Notes: generated from the letters alone by a model not told the origin. Positions 8,593 through 17,959 are shown, numbered from the stretch's first letter. The stretch: DNA of 64,000 bases from Terrabacter sp. Ter38 (GCF_024519435.1 NZ_JALJRZ010000007.1:1-64000); one strand, 5' to 3'. Numbers and translations are program-made.

Positions 8593-9464
8593 GGTCGAGC
8601 CGCCGCGCGAACTCGACCGCCTCGGCGTCCCTGGCTGCCCTGCTCGGTTCGGCAGTGGCCTCGTGGGCTGCCCTGCGCCTCGGCCGAGCGGCGCCCCCAG
8701 CCCTCCGCCGGCCGTGGGAACGCACCAACCACGCCGGCGACCCCGTCACCCTGCTCGAGGGACCGGCCTGGGTCGGCGGCGCCGTGGCCGGCGCTGCTGC
8801 CGGTGCCGCCGCAGCAGCGGCCACCGCGCGCCTGACCGACGGACCGAGCCGCGCCTCGATGCGTTCCGTCGTCGTCGTCGTCGCCGCGGGTGCACTCGGG
8901 GCGCTCGACGACCTCGCCGGAGGCGCGTCCGACAAGGGCCTCAAGGGCCACCTCGGGGCGCTGGCACGAGGCGAGGTCACGACGGGCGCGGTCAAGATCG
9001 TGGGTCTCGGTGTCACGGGACTGGTCGGTGCCGCGCTCTCCGACGCGAGCCGTCCCTCCCGTCCCGGCCTGCTGGCCACCCTCGTCGGCGGGGCCGTGGT
9101 CGCCGGGGGCGCCAACGCCGTCAACCTCTTCGACCTGCGCCCCGGACGGGCGCTCAAGGTCACTGTGGCCGCGGGTCTCCCGCTCGTGGGAGGCTTGCCC
9201 GCGGCCGCCGCCGTGGGCTCCTCGCTCGGGGTCCTCCGCGAGGACCTCCGCGCCACCGCCATGCTCGGCGACACCGGCGCCAACGCCGCCGGGGCGCTCG
9301 TCGGTCTCGCGCTCCTCGAGCGCACCGGGCTGGTGGGCCGGGTCGTCGCCCTCACGGGTCTCGCCGCCCTGACGCTGGCCTCGGAGCGCGTCAGCTTCAC
9401 CCGCGTCATCGAGGCCCACCCTGCCCTGCGCCGGCTCGACGAGTGGGGCCGGGTCGCCCGATGA
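8589..9464 (+). CDS. Divergent MraY/WecA-like glycosyl-1-phosphate transferase
   Basis: A 291-residue, Ala/Gly/Leu-rich polytopic membrane protein. Three blocks match the polyprenyl-phosphate phosphosugar transferase family (GT4 family of Pfam): Asp107-Asp108 in GALDDLAGG, N176-x2-N-L-x-D182 in NAVNLFDLRPGRA, and D228 in MLGDTGANAAG. MraY has the equivalent DD, NxxNxxDG and GDxGS motifs. The loop between them is short and the histidine cluster of MraY is missing, so this is not the housekeeping MraY. The reaction proposed is transfer of a sugar-1-phosphate to undecaprenyl or decaprenyl phosphate. It overlaps steB by GTGA and murJ by ATGA, so it is made together with them. Confidence 0.7.
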   Translation: MRSSRRANSTASASLAALLGSAVASWAALRLGRAAPPALRRPWERTNHAGDPVTLLEGPAWVGGAVAGAAAGAAAAAATARLTDGPSRASMRSVVVVVAAGALGALDDLAGGASDKGLKGHLGALARGEVTTGAVKIVGLGVTGLVGAALSDASRPSRPGLLATLVGGAVVAGGANAVNLFDLRPGRALKVTVAAGLPLVGGLPAAAAVGSSLGVLREDLRATAMLGDTGANAAGALVGLALLERTGLVGRVVALTGLAALTLASERVSFTRVIEAHPALRRLDEWGRVAR

Positions 9465-11263
9465 CCGACCGGACCGCAGGGGGCGGATCTGCCTCACGGC
9501 GCGGACTGTTCGCCGCCGCAGGCACGATCGCGGTCATCACGCTCGTCGCCCGGGTCGTCGGCTTCGGACGATGGTTCGTCTTCTCCCACTCCGTCGGTGC
9601 GACCTGCGTCGGGAGCGTCTACCAGTCGGTCAACGCGGTCCCCAACGTGCTCTTCGAGATCGCGGCCGGCGGAGTGCTTGCGGCGGTGGCCGTGCCTCTC
9701 GTGGCAGGTGCTCTGGCCCGCGGCGACAGGGTCGAGGCCGACCACACGGCCTCCGCGCTGCTGACGTGGGTGGTCGTCGTGCTCGTGCCGCTGGGCCTGG
9801 TCGTGGCCCTGGCCGCGGAGCCGATCGCACGGGGGCTGCTGGGAGCCGGTGACACCTGTCCAGGGGCGGTGGGTCTCGGCGCCGACCTGTTGCGGGTCTT
9901 CGCGATCCAGATCCCGCTCTACGGCGTCGGCATCGTGCTCGGCGGTGTGCTCCAGTCTCACCACCGGTTCGTCGCGGCCGCGATCGCCCCGCTCATGTCG
10001 AGCCTCGTCGTCATCGCCACCTACGTGACCTACGCCGCCGTCGCCGGCGACCCGGCCGCCCCGATCGCACAGGTCCCGGCGGGCGCGACCACGGTGCTCG
10101 CCGTCGGCACGACCCTCGGGGTCGTCGCGTTGTCGCTGCCGCTGCTCGTTCCGGTGCGTCGCGCCGGGGTCCACCTGGCGCTGACGACCCGCTTCCCGCA
10201 CGGCGTCGGCGCCCGCGTCCGGCGGCTCGCCGTTGCCGGGCTCCTCGCCGTCGCCGGCCAGCAGCTGGCGACGCTCGTCTTCATCCGCCTCGCCAACGAC
10301 CGCGGCGGGCCCGGGACGCTCAACGTGTACACCTACGTCCAGGCCGTCTCCCTGCTCCCGTATGCCGTCCTCGCCGTCCCGCTCGCCACCGCAGCCTTCC
10401 CGACGCTCGCGGGCAGCGCGCAGTCCGGTGGTCCGGAGCCGGAGACAGGCGCAGCAGCGCCGCTGACCTTCGCCCCGGGGTCGGCCGCCGTGGACGTGCT
10501 GCGGCGGACGTGGCTGGCCACCCTCCTGGCCGGTCTGCTGGCCGGGGGCCTGCTCGTGGCCGTCGCCCGACCGGTCGGCGCCTTCTTCGCCCTGCTCGAC
10601 GCCGGGCGCGTGGACGGCAACGGGGCCGTGGCCCTGTCCGCCATCCCCGACGCGCTCGTGCTCGTGGCCCCGGGCATCGTCGGCCTCTGCGCGATCGGCC
10701 TGCTGACCCGGGCCTCCTACGTGCGAGGCCGTGCCCGGGTCGCGGGCGCCGTGGTCGCCGTCGCGTGGCTCGCGACGACGGTCGTCCCGCTCGTGGCCCT
10801 CGAGGGCGCGGCCGGACCCGCGACGACCGTGCGCGCCCTCGCCCTCGGCACCAGCATCGGGCTCGTGGCCGGGGCCGTCGCGCTCGCGGTCCTCGTCGCG
10901 CGGAGCTGGGGCCGCGCGGCCCTGACCGTACCGGCGCGCCCCGTCGCAGCCGGATTGCTCGGCGCCGCGTCAGCCGCGATCCTCGGCTGGTGGCTCGGCG
11001 GCCTCTGGACCGCGGACGGACTCCTCGTCGCCGCCGCGCAGGGCGTCGCCGTGGCGCTCGCGGCCACCGTGACCCTCGTCGTCGTCGTGCTCCTCGTCGA
11101 CCGCTCGGTCGTCGCCCGGCTGCGGCGGCCGTCCCGGACCGCTGGGACCGCGCCGACGTCCACGACCCCGCCTGCGCCGACGACCGCTCCGTCGTCCGCG
11201 CCGATGTCCACCCCTGTGGCCGAGCAGGACCGGCACCCGGCCGGCCCTCCGGAGACGCGATGA
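9461..11263 (+). CDS. murJ: MurJ/MviN-like lipid flippase
   Basis: A polytopic protein of 600 residues in the MOP superfamily, like the lipid II flippase MurJ. The N-terminal phrase ARVVGFGRWFVFSHSVG and the following NAVPNVLFEIAAGGVLAA match the MurJ beginning; about 14 hydrophobic segments follow. The C-terminus ends in a Thr/Pro/Ala-rich tail. The ATG at 9461 overlaps the previous stop. Because the gene sits between an MraY-like transferase and a GT4 glycosyltransferase, its substrate may be a distinct lipid-linked glycan rather than lipid II; that is inference. Actinobacteria usually carry another murJ elsewhere. Confidence 0.85.
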   Translation: MTDRTAGGGSASRRGLFAAAGTIAVITLVARVVGFGRWFVFSHSVGATCVGSVYQSVNAVPNVLFEIAAGGVLAAVAVPLVAGALARGDRVEADHTASALLTWVVVVLVPLGLVVALAAEPIARGLLGAGDTCPGAVGLGADLLRVFAIQIPLYGVGIVLGGVLQSHHRFVAAAIAPLMSSLVVIATYVTYAAVAGDPAAPIAQVPAGATTVLAVGTTLGVVALSLPLLVPVRRAGVHLALTTRFPHGVGARVRRLAVAGLLAVAGQQLATLVFIRLANDRGGPGTLNVYTYVQAVSLLPYAVLAVPLATAAFPTLAGSAQSGGPEPETGAAAPLTFAPGSAAVDVLRRTWLATLLAGLLAGGLLVAVARPVGAFFALLDAGRVDGNGAVALSAIPDALVLVAPGIVGLCAIGLLTRASYVRGRARVAGAVVAVAWLATTVVPLVALEGAAGPATTVRALALGTSIGLVAGAVALAVLVARSWGRAALTVPARPVAAGLLGAASAAILGWWLGGLWTADGLLVAAAQGVAVALAATVTLVVVVLLVDRSVVARLRRPSRTAGTAPTSTTPPAPTTAPSSAPMSTPVAEQDRHPAGPPETR

Positions 11264-12402
11264 GGGTGCTCATGGTGCTCGGACACGCGGCCGGTGGGGT
11301 GGGTGCGCACGTCGACACCCTCGTGACGGGACTGCGCGAGCAGGGGCACGACGTCCAGGTCGTGACGGCGGAGTCGACGGCGCGGGCCTTCGACTGGGCC
11401 GACGCCCATCGGCTCTGGCCGGTCCACGGCGGGGCACGCGCACCCCGGGGTCTCGTGGACTGGCACCGCATCATGCGCCTGGCGGGCACCGTCGACGTCG
11501 TCCACGCGCATGGCCACCAGGCCGCCGTCGTCGCTGCCGTGGCCGTCGCCCGGGCCCGGCCACGCCCGCGTCTCGTGGTCTCTCTCCACAACGACCTCCC
11601 GCCGGTGCCGGGCTCCTCCGCCGCGCGCGCCGCGGCCTCGGCCGCCCGACGGCTGCTCTCCTGGTCCCTGCACCGGGCCGACCTCGTGACCGGCGCGAGC
11701 GCCGACCTCGTCGAGCTCGCCGACGCCCTCGGTGCCCGGCGCACCGAGCTCGCCCTCGTGCCCTCCGCCGCGGTCGCCGACCTGCTGGAGCGTCCTGCAC
11801 TCGAACCGACCGAACGCGCCGCCCTGTTGGCCGGAGCCGGCCTGCCGACCCACCGCCCCGTCGTGCTCACGGTCTCGCGCATCGCGCCCCAGAAGGACCT
11901 CCTGACCCTCCTCGCGGCCGCGCGGTGCTCCGACGCCGCCGCCACGTGGGTCGTCGTCGGCGACGGCGACGAGCGGCTCCGTGCCCGTCTCCAGGAGGAG
12001 GCGGACGGCATACGGCAGGGGGAGGAGACCGGGGCGAAGGTCCGGTTCGTGGGGGCGCGTACCGATGTGTCGGAGTGGCTCCGGGCGGCGGACGTGTTCG
12101 TCCTCACGAGCCGCTGGGAGGCCCGGGCGCTCGTCGTGCAGGAGGCCATGGGGGCTGGGCTGCCGGTCGTCGTGACCCGTACCGGCGGTCTGCCTGATCT
12201 CGTCGGGGACGCGGGTTCGCTTGTCCCCGTCGGGGACCCGGCCGCCGTGGCCGCCGAGGTGGACCGCCTGCTCGCCGACGCCGACGCCCGGCTCCGGGAG
12301 GGTGCCGCAGGACGAGTCCGGGCCGCCGGATGGCCCACTCCCGACGACGAGACGCGCCGGTGGGTGGAGCGCTACGTCACGCAGACCCGCGGAGTGACGT
12401 AG
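11260..12402 (+). CDS. GT4-type glycosyltransferase
   Basis: A 380-residue GT-B retaining glycosyltransferase. The N-terminal half begins with [18 protein letters not shown] (Gly-rich donor/acceptor loop); the C-terminal half has the GT4 core [17 protein letters not shown] and the EX7E region [21 protein letters not shown]. No membrane helix is seen, so it is cytoplasmic. It overlaps murJ by ATGA, suggesting that it extends the lipid-linked sugar made by the MraY-like enzyme. Donor and acceptor cannot be read from the sequence. The stop TAG (12400-12402) forms part of the pyrG -10 box. Confidence 0.85.
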   Translation: MRVLMVLGHAAGGVGAHVDTLVTGLREQGHDVQVVTAESTARAFDWADAHRLWPVHGGARAPRGLVDWHRIMRLAGTVDVVHAHGHQAAVVAAVAVARARPRPRLVVSLHNDLPPVPGSSAARAAASAARRLLSWSLHRADLVTGASADLVELADALGARRTELALVPSAAVADLLERPALEPTERAALLAGAGLPTHRPVVLTVSRIAPQKDLLTLLAAARCSDAAATWVVVGDGDERLRARLQEEADGIRQGEETGAKVRFVGARTDVSEWLRAADVFVLTSRWEARALVVQEAMGAGLPVVVTRTGGLPDLVGDAGSLVPVGDPAAVAAEVDRLLADADARLREGAAGRVRAAGWPTPDDETRRWVERYVTQTRGVT

Positions 12403-12405
12403 ACT
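12400..12405 (+). promoter_or_regulatory. Leaderless -10 (TAGACT) of pyrG fused to the upstream stop
   Basis: TAGACT starts with the stop codon of the glycosyltransferase and lies eight bases before the pyrG GTG. No Shine-Dalgarno is visible between them, so a leaderless mRNA is likely. Confidence 0.55.
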
Positions 12406-12413
12406 CAAAGCCC

Positions 12414-14186
12414 GTGGTGGATACGACGAAGCACATCTTTGTGACCGGGGGCGTCGCCTCCTCTCTCGGCAAGGGGCTCACCGCCTCGAGCCTCGGACGA
12501 CTTCTCAGATCGCGGGGCCTGCGGGTCACGATGCAGAAGCTCGACCCCTACATCAACGTCGATCCCGGGACGATGAACCCGTTCCAGCACGGCGAGGTCT
12601 TCGTGACCGACGACGGAGCCGAGACCGACCTCGACGTGGGCCACTACGAGCGATTCCTCGACGTCAACCTCGTCGGTAGTGCGAACGTGACGACCGGGCA
12701 GGTCTACAACAACGTCATCGCCAAGGAACGGCGGGGGGAGTACCTCGGCGACACGGTCCAGGTCATCCCGCACATCACCAACGAGATCGTCGCCCGGATG
12801 CGCGCGCTCGCCACCGGAGGTCCGGACGCCCCGGACGTCATCATCACCGAGATCGGCGGCACCGTCGGCGACATCGAGTCGCTGCCGTTCCTCGAGGCGG
12901 CGCGCCAGGTGCGACACCTCATCGGGCGCGACAACAGCTTCTTCCTGCACGTCTCGCTCGTGCCCTACCTCGCACCGAGCGGTGAGCTCAAGACGAAGCC
13001 GACCCAGCACAGCGTCGCCGCCCTGCGTCAGGTCGGCATCCAGCCCGACGGTCTCGTGCTTCGCGCCGACCGCGAGATCCCCGACCCGATCAAGCGCAAG
13101 ATCTCGCTCATGTGCGACGTCGACGTCACCGCGGTCGCGGCCTGCGTCGACGCGCCCAGCATCTACGACATCCCCAAGGTGCTGCACCGCGAGGGCCTCG
13201 ACGCCTACGTGATCCGCCGTCTCGGGCTCAACTTCCGTGACGTCGACTGGACCGAGTGGGACGAGCTGCTCGAGCGGGTCCACGACCCCGAGCACGACAT
13301 CGAGATCGCCCTCGTCGGCAAGTACATCGACCTGCCCGACGCCTACCTCTCGGTCACCGAGGCGCTGCGCGCCGGCGGCTTCCACCACGACGCCAAGGTC
13401 AACATCCGCTGGGTGGCCAGCGACGAGTGCCAGACCCCGGCCGGCGCCCAGAAGGCGCTCGGCGGCGTCGACGCCGTCCTCGTCCCCGGCGGCTTCGGGG
13501 TCCGCGGCATCGAGGGCAAGCTCGGCGCGCTGACGTGGGCCCGCGAGAAGCAGGTGCCGACCCTCGGCATCTGCCTCGGCCTGCAGTGCATGGTCATCGA
13601 GTACGCCCGCAGCGTCCTCGGCAACCAGGACGCGAGCTCGACGGAGTTCGACCCCGAGACCGAGCACCCCGTCATCGCCACGATGGAGGAGCAGAAGGCC
13701 TTCGTCGAGGGCGCCGGCGACCTCGGCGGCACGATGCGCCTCGGCCTCTACCCGGCCGCCCTCAAGGAGGGCAGCGTCATCCGTGGGGCCTACGGCGAGG
13801 CCGAGGTCAAGGAGCGCCACCGCCACCGCTACGAGGTCAACAACTCCTACCGTGCCGACCTCGAGAGGGCGGGTCTCGTCTTCTCCGGCACCTCGCCCGA
13901 CGGGACGCTCGTCGAGTTCGTCGAGCTGCCGCGCGAGGTGCACCCCTACTACGTGTCGACGCAGGCGCACCCGGAGTTCCTGTCGCGCCCCAACCGCGCG
14001 CACCCGCTCTTCGCGGGTCTCGTCGGGGCCGCCCTGGAGCGCCAGCGCAGCGAGCGACTCGTCGAGGTCGAGCGGCACCGCGCCGCGGTCGACGCCGGCC
14101 ACGCCGAGCGGGACGCCGGCGCACGGACCGGGCACGACGAGCTCGCCTCCGTCTCGGCGTCGGGTGCCGCCCCGGACGCCGACTGA
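12414..14186 (+). CDS. pyrG: CTP synthase
   Basis: A 590-residue enzyme that converts UTP, glutamine and ATP to CTP. The N-terminal synthetase domain opens with [22 protein letters not shown]; the C-terminal class I glutamine amidotransferase domain contains the nucleophile Cys in [10 protein letters not shown] and the catalytic pair in HPEF. An Ala/Asp/Glu-rich tail of about 40 residues follows. The tandem GTG at 12414/12417 is the start; an upstream in-frame ATG at 12330 would overlap the glycosyltransferase by 70 bases and is rejected. The pyrG-Nudix neighbourhood is the same as in mycobacteria (Rv1699-Rv1700). Confidence 0.95.
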   Translation: MVDTTKHIFVTGGVASSLGKGLTASSLGRLLRSRGLRVTMQKLDPYINVDPGTMNPFQHGEVFVTDDGAETDLDVGHYERFLDVNLVGSANVTTGQVYNNVIAKERRGEYLGDTVQVIPHITNEIVARMRALATGGPDAPDVIITEIGGTVGDIESLPFLEAARQVRHLIGRDNSFFLHVSLVPYLAPSGELKTKPTQHSVAALRQVGIQPDGLVLRADREIPDPIKRKISLMCDVDVTAVAACVDAPSIYDIPKVLHREGLDAYVIRRLGLNFRDVDWTEWDELLERVHDPEHDIEIALVGKYIDLPDAYLSVTEALRAGGFHHDAKVNIRWVASDECQTPAGAQKALGGVDAVLVPGGFGVRGIEGKLGALTWAREKQVPTLGICLGLQCMVIEYARSVLGNQDASSTEFDPETEHPVIATMEEQKAFVEGAGDLGGTMRLGLYPAALKEGSVIRGAYGEAEVKERHRHRYEVNNSYRADLERAGLVFSGTSPDGTLVEFVELPREVHPYYVSTQAHPEFLSRPNRAHPLFAGLVGAALERQRSERLVEVERHRAAVDAGHAERDAGARTGHDELASVSASGAAPDAD

Positions 14187-14193
14187 CCCGAGG

Positions 14194-14871
14194 GTGAGCC
14201 TGTCCGCGCCGCGAGGCACCGCATCCGACCTCGTCGAGGAGTGGACCGCCGAGCCGGTGGTCGAGTCGTCGACGCCCTTCGAGGGGATCATCTTCGACGT
14301 CGTGCGCGAGCGGGTCGACCTCGGCGCCGGGGGTGTCGTGACGCGTGACTTCGTCACGCACCCCGGGGCCGTCGCCGTGCTCGCCCTGCGCGAGCTCGAC
14401 GGTGCCCCGCACGTGCTGCTCATCCGGCAGTACCGCCACGCGAGCGGTGGCCACGTGTGGGAGCTCCCCGCCGGCCTGCTCGACGTCGACGGCGAGCCGC
14501 CCTGGGAGGCCGCCGCGCGAGAGCTCGTCGAGGAGGTCGACCTGACCGCCGACGAGTGGCACGTGCTCGCCGACGACGTCACGTCGCCCGGCGCCTTCCC
14601 GGAGACGGTGCGGATCTTCCTCGCACGCGGCCTCCACGAGGTCGCTGCCGCCGACGCCCACCAGCGCACCGCCGAAGAGCTCGGGATCCGGCCGCTCTGG
14701 GTGTCCCTCGATGACGCCGTCGACGCGGCGCTCGAGGGACGTATCAGCAACTCGGCCACGCTCGTCGGCCTGCTCTCCGCCGGGCTGTCGCGCGGACGCG
14801 GGTGGTCGACGCTGCGCCCGCACGACGCGCCGTGGCCCGCCCGCGAGGCGCAACGCGCCCAGCGGTCGTGA
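14194..14871 (+). CDS. Nudix hydrolase, ADP-ribose pyrophosphatase type
   Basis: A 225-residue Nudix enzyme. The Nudix box reads GLLDVDGEPPWEAAARELVEE; the usual glycine after the EE pair is Asp (EEVDL). The sequence around it (LIRQYRHASGGHVWELPAG) is typical of ADP-ribose pyrophosphatases, and the syntenic mycobacterial Rv1700 has that activity. The GTG start at 14194 lies seven bases after pyrG; no better start gives a complete N-terminal domain. The gene overlaps the next one by GTGA. Confidence 0.88.
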   Translation: MSLSAPRGTASDLVEEWTAEPVVESSTPFEGIIFDVVRERVDLGAGGVVTRDFVTHPGAVAVLALRELDGAPHVLLIRQYRHASGGHVWELPAGLLDVDGEPPWEAAARELVEEVDLTADEWHVLADDVTSPGAFPETVRIFLARGLHEVAAADAHQRTAEELGIRPLWVSLDDAVDAALEGRISNSATLVGLLSAGLSRGRGWSTLRPHDAPWPAREAQRAQRS

Positions 14872-15293
14872 GCGGGGCGTTCGGTCCGGGCGTCTCCGGA
14901 TCGTGCCCGTGCGGGGGCGGCCCGGACCAGCTGGGGTATGCCGCGTGCTGCGGCCCGCTCCACGCGGGGGAGCGGCCGGCCGGGACCGCCGGTGAGCTGA
15001 TGCGATCGCGCTACACGGCGTTCGCCGTGGGGGACGAGGCATACCTCGTGCGCACCTGGCACCCACGGACGCGACCCGAGCGGGTGGTGATCGACCCGGA
15101 CACGCGCTGGACGGGCCTGACGGTGCTGCGCACGGAGCGCGGCGGCCTCGGCGACGACGACGGTGTCGTCGAGTTCGTGGCCCGGTGGACGGAGCCGTCA
15201 GCGGGCGCCCTGCGTCGGGGTGAGCTGCACGAGATGAGCCGGTTCGCCCGCCGGGGCGGCCGCTGGCTCTACGTCGACGGCGAGCACGGGTGA
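14868..15293 (+). CDS. YchJ/UPF0225 family protein with SEC-C zinc motif
   Basis: A 141-residue protein. The N-terminus carries the SEC-C-type cysteines CPCGGG and ACCGPLH that would bind zinc, then MRSRYTAFAVGDEAYL and an NTF2-like region ending in FARRGGRWLYVDG, as in the YchJ family. Function is unknown; a nucleic-acid or ribosome-related role has been supposed for SEC-C proteins. Its last 96 bases overlap, tail to tail, the end of the EamA gene on the opposite strand. Confidence 0.8.
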   Translation: MSGAFGPGVSGSCPCGGGPDQLGYAACCGPLHAGERPAGTAGELMRSRYTAFAVGDEAYLVRTWHPRTRPERVVIDPDTRWTGLTVLRTERGGLGDDDGVVEFVARWTEPSAGALRRGELHEMSRFARRGGRWLYVDGEHG

Positions 15294-16199
15294 CGCGTCG
15301 GCAGGGACGGCCGGCGGGGGCGCCGTCACGCCGCCGCGTGCGCGGATGACCGCCACACCGACACCGGCCAGGAGCGCGAGGCCGCCGGTCAGCTCGATGG
15401 CGTTGGGGCGTTCGTGGAACGCGACCGCGGCCGCGAGCATGCCGAAGACCGGGACGAGCATCGCGAACGGCGTCACCTTCGCCACGGGGTGGCGGCTGAG
15501 CAGGGTGTTCCAGATCCCGTAGCCGACGAGGGACGACAGGTAGGCCGTGAAGGCGGTCGCGGCGACGGCCTGCCACTGGAGGTGGCGCAGGGCCGCCCCG
15601 ACGGCCGTCGGCCCCTCGAAGGCGAACGAGAGGGCCAGGGCCGGTAGCGGCACGACGAGCCCCGACCAGACCGTGACCCCGAGCCCGGCGCCCGGACCCG
15701 TGAGGGCCCCGGCCCGGCGCGTCAGCACGTTGCCGACCGCCCACGACACGGCGGCCAGGACGAGGACGACGAGAGGGAGCAGCGGCGCCGACAGCCCGCG
15801 CCCGACCGCGATCGTCACCAGTCCCGCCCCGCCCAGGGCGACGCCGAGGCGCTGCGCCGGCGAGGTGCGCTCGCGCAGCCACACCGCGGCGATGACGACG
15901 GTGAGCAGAACCTGCGCCTGGAGCACGAGCGAGGCGAGCCCGGGCGGCATGCCGAGGTGCAGCGCGAGGTACATGAGGGCGAACTGGCCGAGGCTCGTGA
16001 AGAGCCCGATGAGTGCGAGGTCGCGCCAGGGGAGTCGCGGCCGGCGGACGAGGAAGACCGCGGGGACGCAGACGACGACGAAGCGCACGGCGAGGAAGAG
16101 GAACGGCGGCGCCGAGTCGAGGCCGGTGCGGACGGCGACGAAGTTCGTGCCCCAGATCAGGGCGACGAGGACGGCAAGGGCGGTGTCACGGCGGCGCAT
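15198..16199 (-). CDS. EamA/DMT family transporter
   Basis: A 333-residue membrane protein with two EamA repeats and about ten hydrophobic helices. It starts MRRRDTALAVLVALIWGTNF, the usual opening of drug/metabolite exporters. GAGGAC lies just upstream of the ATG at 16199. The C-terminus is a Pro/Ala-rich tail of about 40 residues that overlaps the YchJ gene. It is transcribed divergently from a LysR regulator 73 bases away, which probably controls it. Substrate unknown; amino acids or other small metabolites are typical for such pairs. Confidence 0.88.
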   Translation of the reverse strand: MRRRDTALAVLVALIWGTNFVAVRTGLDSAPPFLFLAVRFVVVCVPAVFLVRRPRLPWRDLALIGLFTSLGQFALMYLALHLGMPPGLASLVLQAQVLLTVVIAAVWLRERTSPAQRLGVALGGAGLVTIAVGRGLSAPLLPLVVLVLAAVSWAVGNVLTRRAGALTGPGAGLGVTVWSGLVVPLPALALSFAFEGPTAVGAALRHLQWQAVAATAFTAYLSSLVGYGIWNTLLSRHPVAKVTPFAMLVPVFGMLAAAVAFHERPNAIELTGGLALLAGVGVAVIRARGGVTAPPPAVPADASPVLAVDVEPAAAPAGEPAHLVQLTPTQGAR

Positions 16200-16260
16200 G
16201 TCCTCATCGTGGGGGCCGATGACCGTTCACGTCCATCAAACTGTTCTGCTCATGAATGTG

Positions 16261-16266
16261 TAGCAT
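16261..16266 (+). promoter_or_regulatory. Leaderless -10 (TAGCAT) of the LysR gene
   Basis: TAGCAT lies six bases before the ATG at 16273 with no Shine-Dalgarno between. The 73-base divergent interval also holds TTCTGCTCATGAA at 16243-16255, a TTC-N7-GAA dyad that could be part of a LysR site. Confidence 0.5.
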
Positions 16267-16272
16267 CGCTGC

Positions 16273-17196
16273 ATGATCGATCCTGTCGCGTTGCGTTCCC
16301 TCGTCGCCGTCGAGGCGCACGGCTCGGTCGGCGCCGCCGCAGCCGCGCTCGACTACACCCCGAGCGCGGTGTCCCAGCAGATCAAGCGCCTCGAGACCCA
16401 GACGGGGGTGCAGCTGCTCGAACGGCAGGGGCGCGGCGTCCTGCTCACCGAGGCCGGTCGCACCCTGTCCGACGCGGCGCGGTCCCTGCTCGCGGACATG
16501 GAGCGACTCGAGTCCCGGCTGCACGGGGACAGCGGTGAGACGGTCGGGACGGTGCGCCTCGCGACGTTCGCCACGGCGTACCGGGGGGTCGTCGTGGGCG
16601 CCCTCGGCCGCCTCCGCTCGACCTCGCCGGACGTCGTCCTGCGGCCCGACGAGATCGACCCCTGGGACGCCGTCGACGCGGTTGCGGCCGGCACCCATGA
16701 CCTCGCCCTCGTGCACAACTGGGAGCCGCTGCCGCTCGCCATCCCCGACCACCTCGAGGTGCGCCACCTCGGCCGGGACCGCGCGGACGTCCTGGTCCAC
16801 GTGGGCCACCGGCTCGCGACGCGACGGAGCATCGGCGTGCGGGACGTGCTCGACGAGCACTGGGCCAGCGTCGCTCCCGGCTCCATCTGCCACCAGTGGC
16901 TCCAGAAGATGTATGCCGACATCGGACGGTCCCCCCGGATCGCGCACGTCGCGCTCGAGTTCGCCACGCACGTCGCGCTCGTCGGGGCGGGGGAGGCCAT
17001 CGCCCTCGTGCCCCGCCTCGGCCGGGGACCGCTGCCCGCGGGGGTCGCCGCGGTCCCCATCGTCGACCCGGTCTCCGAGCGCACCGTGAGCCTCATCTGG
17101 CGAAGCACCATGACGGCGAGCCCCGCGCTGGCCGTGGCCGTGGACTGCCTTGCGGCAGAAGCCTCCCGCGACCTCCGGCCCTTCTCGGAAGGGTGA
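16273..17196 (+). CDS. LysR family transcriptional regulator
   Basis: A 307-residue regulator with a winged HTH at residues 1-60 (HGSVGAAAAALDYTPSAVSQ then IKRLETQTGVQLLERQGRG) and a LysR substrate-binding domain after it. It resembles regulators of the ArgP/LysG kind, which often control an adjacent exporter. Divergence from the EamA gene supports this. The stop codon is embedded in a hairpin that may end transcription. Confidence 0.88.
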   Translation: MIDPVALRSLVAVEAHGSVGAAAAALDYTPSAVSQQIKRLETQTGVQLLERQGRGVLLTEAGRTLSDAARSLLADMERLESRLHGDSGETVGTVRLATFATAYRGVVVGALGRLRSTSPDVVLRPDEIDPWDAVDAVAAGTHDLALVHNWEPLPLAIPDHLEVRHLGRDRADVLVHVGHRLATRRSIGVRDVLDEHWASVAPGSICHQWLQKMYADIGRSPRIAHVALEFATHVALVGAGEAIALVPRLGRGPLPAGVAAVPIVDPVSERTVSLIWRSTMTASPALAVAVDCLAAEASRDLRPFSEG

Positions 17197-17204
17197 CCGG
17201 AGGT
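17171..17204. terminator. Hairpin around the LysR stop codon, between convergent genes
   Basis: ACCTCCGG-CCCTTC pairs with GAAGGG-CCGGAGGT (14 bp, loop TCG). The only bulge is TGA, the stop codon of the LysR gene. It lies between the converging lysR and tetR genes and could act in both directions. Confidence 0.55.
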
Positions 17205-17218
17205 GGGGACGCGACGCG

Positions 17219-17959
17219 TCAGCCGGCCGCTTGGAGGCGCAGCCCGGCGAGGATGAGCTCGAGACCGGCCCGGAACTGCTCGGCGTCGTCGTGGTCCGCG
17301 AACTCGTCGACGACGTGGTGGATGAAGGGGAACTCGGCCGCGTCGAGAGCGCGCCACTGGGCGGCGTAGCGGGCGAGGTGCTCGTCACGGTCGACCTCGC
17401 CGGAGAGCACCGCCTCGGGTGTCTGCTGACCCATGTCGGCCGCCGTGCCGACGACGAAGCCGACGACGGCCGAGACCGCGTGGAAGCTCTGACGTGGCGT
17501 GAGCTCCAGCCGCAGCACCTGCTGTCCCAGCCGCTCGTAGAGGCGCAGGCCGTTGGGCTGAACCCCCGTGTCGCGCATGAAGTAGGCACCGAGCCAGGGC
17601 CGCTCGACGATCGCGTCGAAGAGGGCCAGCGCGATGGTCCGGAGGTCGTCGACGGGGTCGCTGACCCCGACGTGCTCCACGGCGGCGAGCACATCGGCCA
17701 GCACGTGGTCGGCGGCTCGGTCGAGCAGCTCGTCCTTGCTCGAGACGTACCAGTAGATGCTCGCGGCGCCACCACCGAGGCGGGCCGCGAGGGCACGGAA
17801 CGTCAGGGCCTGCTCGCCGCTCGTGTCGAGCAGGGCGACGGCCTCCGTGAGGACGGCCTCGAGCGAGTGTGAGGCCCGGCGTCGCCCCCCGGGGGGCCGT
17901 TCACGTGGGGCCCGAGCCTCGCGGGAGGGCCGAGCGGCGTGCTGTCGCTGGGGGCTCAT
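17219..17959 (-). CDS. TetR family repressor
   Basis: A 246-residue TetR regulator. After a basic, Arg/Pro-rich N-terminal arm of about 30 residues comes the HTH (FRALAARLGGGAASIYWYVSSKDELLDRAADHV), then a ligand-binding domain of the TetR_C type. It is divergent from the MFS efflux gene. Three copies of GAAC-N3-GTTC lie in the interval, the obvious operator set. The inducing compound is unknown. Confidence 0.9.
   Translation of the reverse strand: MSPQRQHAARPSREARAPRERPPGGRRRASHSLEAVLTEAVALLDTSGEQALTFRALAARLGGGAASIYWYVSSKDELLDRAADHVLADVLAAVEHVGVSDPVDDLRTIALALFDAIVERPWLGAYFMRDTGVQPNGLRLYERLGQQVLRLELTPRQSFHAVSAVVGFVVGTAADMGQQTPEAVLSGEVDRDEHLARYAAQWRALDAAEFPFIHHVVDEFADHDDAEQFRAGLELILAGLRLQAAG

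Noticed and set aside
12330-12413. ATG 12330 as start of pyrG
   Set aside because: It would overlap the glycosyltransferase by 73 bases and add residues not seen in CTP synthases; GTG 12414 with TAGACT ahead is better.
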